A DNA stretch of 64,000 bases from contig NZ_CABPSN010000006.1 in NCBI RefSeq assembly GCF_902459565.1, positions 232,671 to 296,670 of the forward strand. Direction: 5' to 3'. The notes below the pieces were generated by a model. The model had not been told where the DNA came from, ran no database searches, and worked only from the letters and a program-made list of their open reading frames with translations. Each line of letters starts with the position of its first letter. The stretch's first letter is position 1. Shown here one piece after another: positions 58,462-64,000 of the stretch. The position numbers were made by a program, and so were the translations under genes. The DNA is from Pandoraea aquatica. GTDB taxonomy: Bacteria > Pseudomonadota > Gammaproteobacteria > Burkholderiales > Burkholderiaceae.

Positions 58462-60390
58462 TCAGAACTGCTTCCAGCCAAGCGAGACGTAAATTGCACG
58501 TCCGAGGGTGTTGTAGCCATAGACCGTCTGGTAGTTCTTGTTGAAGACGTTATCCAGATGCGCCGAGACGTACCAGGATTTGTCGATATCGTAGCGTGCC
58601 TGCAAGTTCACGAGCGTGTAAGCGCCGAGATGCTGGCCGCCCGTATCGTAACGCTCGCCACTGTAATAGACATCGCCACCGACCGAGTACTTGCCGAGGA
58701 ATTTCTGCGTCACGCCGAACGACGCGTATTGCTTGGCACGGCGCGCGAGCACCTTGTTGGCATCGAGATCGGTCGGATTCTGACGCGTGAACGACGCGCG
58801 AACGTCCGTGCCCGTCCACTGAATCTTGCCCTGATACGTCAGTTCAAGCCCTTCGACGCGCGCGTTCGCCACGTTCGCGGCCGTATACGGGAATACGGTC
58901 AGCGACTGGATCAGGTTCGTGTAGCTCGTGCGGAACAGCGCAAGCTTCGCGAGACCGAAGGTCGGGTCGTAGAACTGGACGGCCAGCTCCTTCGAGATCG
59001 AACGCTCCGGTTGCAGATTCGGATTGCCGTAGCCCGGGTAGAACAGTTCGTTGAAGGTCGGTGCGCGGAACCCGTCCGACGCGTTGGCCATCAGCTTCCA
59101 CTGCTCGGTCAGCTTGTAGCCGTAACCGACCCAGTAGCTGTTCGCACCGCCGAAGTCCGAATAGATGTCGCGACGCACGGTGGCCTGCACTTCGTGCTTC
59201 TGCGCGAACACACCTTCATAGCCGACGTAGAACGAGTCGAGATGGCGGTTGTTGTGGTTGTAGGTCGTGTTGCCTTCGACCGTCTGTTCCTGACGCGTGT
59301 AACCCGCGATCAGCTTGTGATCCGGCATGAAGGCGTATTCGTTGGCCCAGTCGATCTGATTGTTCGACGTATGGAAGTTGCCGTTGCCCTTGCCGTTCAG
59401 ATAGTTGTAGCTGTAATCGTCGCCCTGCGTGACGGTGAAGCGCGTGTTCCACTTGTCGGTGATGTTGCCCTTGGCGTAAGCCGAGATCTGGCGCACGCGT
59501 GCGTCGGTGTCGTTCAGGTCGGAGGGCTTGCCGAAGGCGTTGTCGTAACTGCTGCTGCCGTCGCTCTGGAACAGGCGCGCACCGACTTCCCACGTATCAC
59601 CGAACTTGCGCGAGAGCGAGGCCGTCACGCTGGTGTTGTCGTCGCCGTTACGGTTCGGGTTGACCTTCGGTGCGAAGCGCGGGTCCTGCGCCGAAATGCC
59701 GTTGGTATGAAAGCGCGATACATCCAGCGAGAAGCGCGTCTTGCCGTCTTCGAACGACCCGGCGATACCGGCGTTAGCTTGCGTGGTGTTGTTCGTGCCA
59801 TAGCCGATTTCGGCGTAGGCCTTGGGCGGACCGCCGTCGCCCTTTCGCGTGAAGATCTGGATCACGCCGCCGACGGCTTGCGAGCCGTACAGGGCCGACA
59901 CGTTGCCGCGCACGATTTCGATGTGGTCGATTTGCGACACCGGAATCTGGGCGATGTTGGCCACACCGGTCGTGGCCGAATTGACGGGCACACCGTCGAT
60001 CAGCACCAGCGACGAGTTCGAGTTCGCACCACGCATGAAGATGCTGGCCGTCGTGCCGAAGCCGCCGGTCTGCGTAATTTCCACCCCGGCCTGACCGCGC
60101 AGCAGCGACGGCAGGTCCTGCGCCTGGCTGTCCTCGATTTGCTGGCGCGTGATGACCGAGGTGGAGGCAAGCGTGTCTGCGAGCTTCTGCTCGGTGCGCG
60201 AGGCTGTCACGACGGTCGTGTTGAGCGACGCGTCGCTCGACTGCGCGTGTGCGCCGAGGCTTGCGGCCAGCAAGGCGGCCGCCATCGCGAGACGGTGCGG
60301 AGCGAGGGCAAAGGTAGCGGGTGCAGCAGCAGGTGCGAGACGTGCAAAAACAGGCGCGTGCGGCGCCATCGCGCGAACGTGGGTGCGCAT
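58462..60390 (-). CDS. btuB: TonB-dependent vitamin B12 receptor
   Basis: A 642-residue outer-membrane receptor. A long signal region ends GAHAQ (about residue 50), followed by a TonB-box-like TTVVTASR (58-65), a plug domain (about 75-190; LLRGQAGVEI, FMRGANSNSSLVLIDGVPV) and a 22-strand barrel ending LGWKQF. The start ATG 60390 gives this signal; the frame is open 36 codons further into the leader RNA without support, and the ribosome site is weak, as expected if translation is regulated. It is the first gene of the riboswitch-controlled operon. Confidence 0.93.
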   Translation of the reverse strand: MRTHVRAMAPHAPVFARLAPAAAPATFALAPHRLAMAAALLAASLGAHAQSSDASLNTTVVTASRTEQKLADTLASTSVITRQQIEDSQAQDLPSLLRGQAGVEITQTGGFGTTASIFMRGANSNSSLVLIDGVPVNSATTGVANIAQIPVSQIDHIEIVRGNVSALYGSQAVGGVIQIFTRKGDGGPPKAYAEIGYGTNNTTQANAGIAGSFEDGKTRFSLDVSRFHTNGISAQDPRFAPKVNPNRNGDDNTSVTASLSRKFGDTWEVGARLFQSDGSSSYDNAFGKPSDLNDTDARVRQISAYAKGNITDKWNTRFTVTQGDDYSYNYLNGKGNGNFHTSNNQIDWANEYAFMPDHKLIAGYTRQEQTVEGNTTYNHNNRHLDSFYVGYEGVFAQKHEVQATVRRDIYSDFGGANSYWVGYGYKLTEQWKLMANASDGFRAPTFNELFYPGYGNPNLQPERSISKELAVQFYDPTFGLAKLALFRTSYTNLIQSLTVFPYTAANVANARVEGLELTYQGKIQWTGTDVRASFTRQNPTDLDANKVLARRAKQYASFGVTQKFLGKYSVGGDVYYSGERYDTGGQHLGAYTLVNLQARYDIDKSWYVSAHLDNVFNKNYQTVYGYNTLGRAIYVSLGWKQF

Positions 60391-60499
60391 GGTCAGGTGT
60401 GACTTCCGTAGTTTTCTTATAGCCTTGACCCGTTCCCCCGCGGGCCGCCGGCGCAAGGGGAGCGCCGGTGACACGTCACGGATGCGGAGCATCGACACA

Positions 60500-60541
60500 T
60501 GAAAACGACGTCAGGCCGCCTACGGCTCGGGGCCGGGCGGC
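60500..60541 (-). terminator. Likely riboswitch expression platform (terminator)
   Basis: On the minus strand GCCGCC-CGGC pairs with GCCG-TA-GGCGGC (60541-60515) with a small bulge, followed by CTGACGTCGTTTTC. It lies about 50 nt after the cobalamin aptamer and about 110 nt before btuB, the position expected for B12-dependent premature termination. The switch mechanism is inferred. Confidence 0.5.
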
Positions 60542-60589
60542 ATGGATAATTCCCCACTCACTTGGGCCGGTATCCGGGCTGGTCATCGT

Positions 60590-60781
60590 GGCGCCTGACC
60601 GGCCTTCCCGCATGCGGATAGCACACAGTGGCAATGGAGGCGAGGCGCGTTTTCGGAAACCTTTCGGGCCGAAAGAATGACTTACCGTTGCGGGGGCAGC
60701 ACAGGTTGGCCAGCCCGTGTGGGGACGCGGCTCCCTGTTTCCCGTTTAACTGCGCATGCCGGGGGGCGTGCGCGAGCACCG
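60590..60781 (-). promoter_or_regulatory. Cobalamin riboswitch upstream of btuB
   Basis: The minus-strand RNA shows the conserved B12 aptamer in order: GGTGC (60780-60776), TTAAACGGGAA followed by CAGG, the B12-box core GCTGCCCCCGCAACGGTAAG, then GCCACTGTGTG, and GCGGGAAGGCC (near 60611-60601). The outer GGTGC can pair with GCGCC at 60591-60595 to close P1, giving about 190 nt. It precedes btuB by about 200 nt and should repress the btuB-cobC operon when adenosylcobalamin is abundant. Confidence 0.93.
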
Positions 60782-60887
60782 AAGTGCCGCAAGTGTAGGG
60801 GCCATTGGAACGAGCGTCAATGCTCGTTCGTCGGGCACTGGCCGCCGATTCCGTTAGAATGTAGGGCAATCAAGAGGACGCAGCCCG

Positions 60888-61199
60888 ATGCTCACCGATC
60901 TCGACAATCTCACCGACAAAATGGAACAGCTGGTTGTTATCAGCCAGCGTTTTCACCAACACAATCAAGCGCTGCTCGCGGAACTCGACCGCGCGCGTGC
61001 CGAATGCGACGAAACCCGCGCTGCCATTGAGCAATTGCGCACGGAGCGCGACGCCTTGCGTCTGCAACGCGATCAGCTTGCTGCCAAGATCGACGAGGCA
61101 CAGGTTCGCCTGAACGCCATCCTTGAAAAGCTTCCCACGCAGAACCCCGCTGAGGGTCAGATGGATCTGCTCGGTGCCCCCGGTGGAGAAAACGCATGA
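60888..61199 (+). CDS. Coiled-coil ZapB-like cell division protein
   Basis: A 103-residue, almost entirely helical protein. Residues about 3-78 form a heptad-rich coiled coil (LTDLDNLTDKMEQLVVI onward), and the tail ends DLLGAPGGENA. This is the short TIGR02449/ZapB-like family found just upstream of zapA in betaproteobacteria. ZapB-type proteins bridge ZapA at the division ring. The last 4 bp (ATGA) overlap zapA, indicating coupling. The call rests on context and coiled-coil character. Confidence 0.8.
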   Translation: MLTDLDNLTDKMEQLVVISQRFHQHNQALLAELDRARAECDETRAAIEQLRTERDALRLQRDQLAAKIDEAQVRLNAILEKLPTQNPAEGQMDLLGAPGGENA

Positions 61200-61507
61200 C
61201 GATCAAGCAGCTTGAAGTGCATATCCTGGAACAGTCTTACCGACTCGCCTGCCCGCCGGAACACGAAGCCGACCTGCTCGCTTCGGTGTCGCGCGTGGAT
61301 GCCGAAATGAGCAAGGTCCGCGCGCAAAGCAGCGTGCGCGGCACCGACCGGATTGCCGTCATGGCAGCGTTGAGCCTGGCATCCGAATTGCTTGCACTGG
61401 AAAAAAGTATTGCTGCTGGACAAGCATTCCCCGCCGAAGAAATTCAGCGTAGAATGCAGCTCATGGACGAACGACTGAGCGCAGTGATCGATCAGTATCA
61501 GAACTGA
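61196..61507 (+). CDS. zapA: Cell division protein ZapA
   Basis: A 103-residue protein that bundles FtsZ at the Z-ring. The N-terminal globular part opens TIKQLEVHILEQSYRLACPPE (typical ILG/ILEQ-Y-L-C-PPE pattern), followed by DRIAVMAALSLASELL and a C-terminal coiled coil. The length is normal. It is coupled to the ZapB-like gene and followed 32 bp later by 6S RNA, as in many proteobacteria. Confidence 0.95.
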   Translation: MTIKQLEVHILEQSYRLACPPEHEADLLASVSRVDAEMSKVRAQSSVRGTDRIAVMAALSLASELLALEKSIAAGQAFPAEEIQRRMQLMDERLSAVIDQYQN

Positions 61508-61539
61508 AAGACACCCGCAGACGTCCGGTCCGAAAGGTT

Positions 61540-61722
61540 AGTTTTCCCTGCCTGGTTCGCGAAAGTCATAGATTCCTTGAACCAATGATCTGTTGCAGGT
61601 TGCGGAAGTTTGTAGTGCTGGCGTGAGCGTCACTCTGTCTGATGAACCCAAAGCGCTACTAACCGCGACCACCTTGAACCTTCGGTTCAGGATGCCGGCT
61701 TAGCGGCTGAGGCGGGGACCCA
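61540..61722 (+). ncRNA. ssrS: 6S RNA
   Basis: The stretch after zapA has no coding frame but folds as 6S RNA. A closing stem joins TCCCTGCC (61545-61552) with GGCGGGGA (61711-61718), and a GC-poorer central region should form the open-promoter-mimic bulge. The size is about 180 nt. The position directly downstream of zapA is the conserved ssrS location, and a strong terminator follows at 61727. 6S RNA binds sigma70 RNA polymerase and lowers transcription in stationary phase. Exact ends are estimates. Confidence 0.85.
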
Positions 61723-61726
61723 ATGC

Positions 61727-61761
61727 ACGGCACTGCGTGATTCACGCAGTGCCGTTTTTTT
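61727..61761 (+). terminator. Rho-independent terminator after 6S RNA
   Basis: CGGCACTGCGTG pairs with CACGCAGTGCCG over a 3-nt loop, followed by seven T. Confidence 0.93.
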
Positions 61762-61796
61762 CGTCTGACGATTCCATCCGACGATGTTTGTGCGCA

Positions 61797-61834
61797 AAAG
61801 AAAAGGCGACCCGCAGGTCGCCTTTCTTTTTTCG
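61797..61834. terminator. Terminator of the acyl-CoA dehydrogenase gene
   Basis: GGCGACC pairs with GGTCGCC over CGCA. The stem is flanked by A-rich and T-rich arms (AAAAGAAAA and TTTCTTTTTT), so it can act on both strands. It lies just past the minus-strand stop at 61849 and backs up the 6S RNA terminator. Confidence 0.85.
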
Positions 61835-61848
61835 CTCAATGCCGTGCG

Positions 61849-63630
61849 TCAGAACTGTGCGTCGTTCAGCGACAAGGCAGAGTCAGCGCCTTCGGTGATC
61901 GACTGCGCCAGACCCGGCGCCTGCGTCAGGATATGGTCCGCGAAGAAGCGTGCAGTGCCGATCTTCGCATCGAAGAACGACGGATCCTGATCGCGCAGCT
62001 TCTGCGCGGCCAGCAACGCACGTCCCATCTGCCAACCGCCCAGCACGATGCCCGCGAGCTTCAGATACGGCACGCTGCCAGCAAACACCGCGTTAGCGTT
62101 GTCCTGCGTGTTCGCCACGACATAGTCGACCACGATCGACAGCGCTTCACGGCCCTTGGCAAGACGCTCCGCTACCGACGCGGCGACGCCACCTGCGGCG
62201 CGCAGTTCGTTCTCCGTCGCTTCGACCATCTCGCACAGCGTGCGCGCCACTGCGCCACCATCGCGCAGCGTCTTGCGGCCGATCAGGTCGTTCGCCTGAA
62301 TGGCGGTCGTGCCTTCGTAGATCGGCAGAATACGCGCATCGCGATAGTACTGCGCCGCACCGGTTTCTTCGATGAAGCCCATGCCGCCATGCACCTGCAC
62401 ACCGAGGCTCGTGACCTCCAGCGACATCTCCGTGCTCCAGCCCTTCACAATCGGCACGAGGAATTCGTAGATCGCCTGCGCGCGTTTGCGCTCGGCGGCG
62501 TCAGCGGCATGATGACCGATGTCGGCTTGTGCAGCTGCCACATAAGCGAGCGTGCGAGCGCCTTCGGTCAGCGCGCGCATCGTCATGAGCATGCGTTTGA
62601 CGTCGGGGTGATGAATGATCGTCACGGCGTCGCGCGACGAGCCATCCACTGGACGGCTTTGCAGACGATCCCGCGCATACGCTACCGCATGCTGATAGGC
62701 ACGCTCAGCGACCGCCACGCCCTGCATACCGACGGCAAAACGCGCGGCGTTCATCATGATGAACATGTACTCGAGACCGCGGTTTTCTTCGCCCACGAGA
62801 TAGCCCGTCGCGCCACCGTTGTCACCGAATTGCAGCACGGCCGTGGGGCTCGCCTTGATGCCGAGTTTGTGCTCGATGGACACGCAGTGCACGTCATTAC
62901 GCGCACCGAGCTTGCCCTCGGCGTCGACGTTGAACTTCGGCACGATGAACAGCGAGATGCCCTTCACGCCCGGGGGCGCATCGGGCGTGCGCGCGAGCAC
63001 GAGATGGACGATGTTCTGCGCCATGTCGTGTTCGCCGAACGTGATGAAAATCTTCGTACCGAAGATGCGATACGTGCCATCCCCTTCACGCTCTGCGCGC
63101 GTGCGCACCATCGCGAGGTCCGAACCGGCTTGCGGCTCGGTCAGGTTCATCGTGCCGGTCCACTCGCCCGAGAGCAGCTTCGGGACGTAGAGGGCACGCT
63201 GTGCGTCGGTACCGGCGGTGAGCAGCGCTTCGACGGCACCGTCGGTCAGCAACGGGCACAGGGCGAACGACAGGTTCGCGGCATTGAGCATTTCCGTGCA
63301 CGGCGTGGCGACGAGCTTGGGCAGCCCCTGACCACCGAACTCCTGCGGATGCAGCACGCCTTGCCAACCGGCCTCGGAGAACTGACGAAAGGCTTCCTTG
63401 AAGCCCGGCGTGGTCGTGACGACGCCGTCCTTCCACGTACTCGGCTGCTGATCGCCGATCACGTTCAGCGGTGCGAGCACTTCCTGATTGAAGCGGGCCG
63501 CTTCTTCGAGCACGGCCTGTGCGAGTTCGGGCGAGGCTTCCTCATAACCCGGCAGCGCAGCGATGCGGTTCAGGTCCGCCAGTTCGTTCATTACGAACTG
63601 CATGTCCTTGATCGGGGCCTGATAACTCAT
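61849..63630 (-). CDS. Acyl-CoA dehydrogenase (large, C-terminal-extended type)
   Basis: A 593-residue flavoprotein. N-terminal (about 30-160), middle (160-280; NLTEPQAGSDLAMVRT and FGTKIFITFGEHD) and C-terminal catalytic helices (290-450; YARDRLQSRPVDG, VHGGMGFIEE) are followed by the extra C-terminal domain (about 460-590) of the long DmdC-like group. The glutamate of GGMGFIEETGAAQYYRDARI is a candidate base. It oxidises acyl-CoA, passing electrons to ETF; etfA lies directly upstream on the same strand. The chain-length or branched substrate is unknown. Confidence 0.93.
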   Translation of the reverse strand: MSYQAPIKDMQFVMNELADLNRIAALPGYEEASPELAQAVLEEAARFNQEVLAPLNVIGDQQPSTWKDGVVTTTPGFKEAFRQFSEAGWQGVLHPQEFGGQGLPKLVATPCTEMLNAANLSFALCPLLTDGAVEALLTAGTDAQRALYVPKLLSGEWTGTMNLTEPQAGSDLAMVRTRAEREGDGTYRIFGTKIFITFGEHDMAQNIVHLVLARTPDAPPGVKGISLFIVPKFNVDAEGKLGARNDVHCVSIEHKLGIKASPTAVLQFGDNGGATGYLVGEENRGLEYMFIMMNAARFAVGMQGVAVAERAYQHAVAYARDRLQSRPVDGSSRDAVTIIHHPDVKRMLMTMRALTEGARTLAYVAAAQADIGHHAADAAERKRAQAIYEFLVPIVKGWSTEMSLEVTSLGVQVHGGMGFIEETGAAQYYRDARILPIYEGTTAIQANDLIGRKTLRDGGAVARTLCEMVEATENELRAAGGVAASVAERLAKGREALSIVVDYVVANTQDNANAVFAGSVPYLKLAGIVLGGWQMGRALLAAQKLRDQDPSFFDAKIGTARFFADHILTQAPGLAQSITEGADSALSLNDAQF

Positions 63631-63737
63631 GTCGTTCCTCCAAGGGATTCCGATTGCCTTCGGATGGTGGCGAATACCGGGATGCTTATCGTTATGTTTG
63701 TTATGTTCGTTCTGCTGATGCTGCGGGTGCTGCTCGA

Positions 63738-63812
63738 CCGATTCGCATGAAGACGCACAGCGTTGCGCGCCTCCTCATGCGAATCGGCTGCGAGAGAAGA
63801 CTCTCGCAGCCG
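63738..63812. repeat. Two overlapping inverted repeats between etfA and the acyl-CoA dehydrogenase
   Basis: CCGATTCGCATGA (63738-63750) is complementary to TCATGCGAATCGG (63775-63787), with a 24-nt loop. The second arm overlaps a separate perfect 12-bp hairpin, CGGCTGCGAGAG (63785-63796) with CTCTCGCAGCCG (63801-63812). The two share 63785-63787, so full formation of one disturbs the other. No T run follows. It may be an RNA processing or attenuation structure between etfA and the dehydrogenase. Confidence 0.55.
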
Positions 63813-63844
63813 CACGACTTCACTTCGGTACTACGCCAGGCGCC

Positions 63845-64000
63845 TTACAGCGCGCCCGTCAGTTCCGGCACGACGGTGAACAGATCGCCCACCAGACCGT
63901 AATCCGCCACCGAGAAGATCGGCGCTTCCGGATCCTTGTTGATCGCCACGATCACCTTCGAATCCTTCATCCCTGCCAGGTGCTGGATCGCACCCGAGAT
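63845..64000 (-). CDS. etfA: Electron transfer flavoprotein alpha subunit, C-terminal fragment
   Basis: The last 51 codons of a minus-strand gene entering from the right edge. The translation [15 protein letters not shown], then [14 protein letters not shown] and [11 protein letters not shown], is the conserved FAD-binding C-terminal domain of EtfA, ending [11 protein letters not shown] passes electrons from acyl-CoA dehydrogenases to ETF:quinone oxidoreductase, matching the next gene on the same strand. Confidence 0.95.
   Translation of the reverse strand: MSGAIQHLAGMKDSKVIVAINKDPEAPIFSVADYGLVGDLFTVVPELTGAL

Noticed and set aside
58558..60402. 614-codon plus-strand frame opposite btuB
   Set aside because: It is a shadow of the TonB receptor, and no signal, domain or ribosome site supports it.
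61933..63750. 605-codon plus-strand frame opposite the acyl-CoA dehydrogenase
   Set aside because: It is a shadow frame with skewed composition, while the minus-strand dehydrogenase has intact motifs.

Overview
The window is GC-rich bacterial chromosome, with coding on both strands and tight gene spacing. Gene order and protein families point to a betaproteobacterium of the Burkholderiaceae, most like Pandoraea or Burkholderia. The supporting signs are hemC-hemD-hemX-hemY divergent from ppc, DUF3460-scpA-panC-panD, zapB/zapA followed by 6S RNA, and a compact cobalamin salvage locus. The genus is an inference from synteny and was not tested by search. No tRNA, rRNA, insertion sequence, prophage or CRISPR array was seen.

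Layout. Positions 1-9.9 kb hold a two-armed uptake and catabolic cluster. The minus arm carries an FAD-linked 2-hydroxyacid oxidase, a PotD/A/BC-type ABC importer (both permeases fused into one protein) and a dihydrodipicolinate-synthase-like lyase cut by the left edge. The plus arm carries an aldehyde dehydrogenase, a short-chain dehydrogenase and an MFS carrier. Two copies of the palindrome ATTGCAAT, 20 bp apart, lie between the arms and look like an operator. A DHA2-type drug exporter follows at 10.1-11.7 kb.

Positions 11.8-15.9 kb hold the most unusual region: three consecutive, unannotated, mutually related proteins of about 410-480 residues. They have Ser/Thr/Pro-rich N-termini and shared helical-repeat motifs (R-x3-W, then an F/Y-x-N/D-A-like helix ending in Pro). 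The third gene has visibly lower GC. They resemble secreted effector-type proteins, but nothing in the window proves secretion.

Positions 16-35 kb are mostly housekeeping: haem synthesis (hemCDXY), ppc, a secreted AroQ-gamma chorismate mutase, argH, gltS, an AdiA-type decarboxylase, dcd, apbC, an OmpA-family lipoprotein and metG. Positions 35-46 kb hold an Lrp-type regulator divergent from a small DUF6356 gene, then a lipoprotein with two BamE-like repeats in line with tamA-tamB, then DUF3460, scpA, panC and panD.

Positions 46-60.8 kb hold cobalamin salvage and uptake: cobQ, cobU-cbiB-cobC, btuF, and a seven-gene minus-strand operon btuB-btuC-btuD-cobO-cobT-cobS-cobC led by a clear cobalamin riboswitch. 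Corrin-ring genes are absent here, so in this window the locus covers import, adenosylation and nucleotide-loop assembly. Positions 60.9-64 kb hold zapB-like, zapA, 6S RNA, an acyl-CoA dehydrogenase and the 3' end of etfA.
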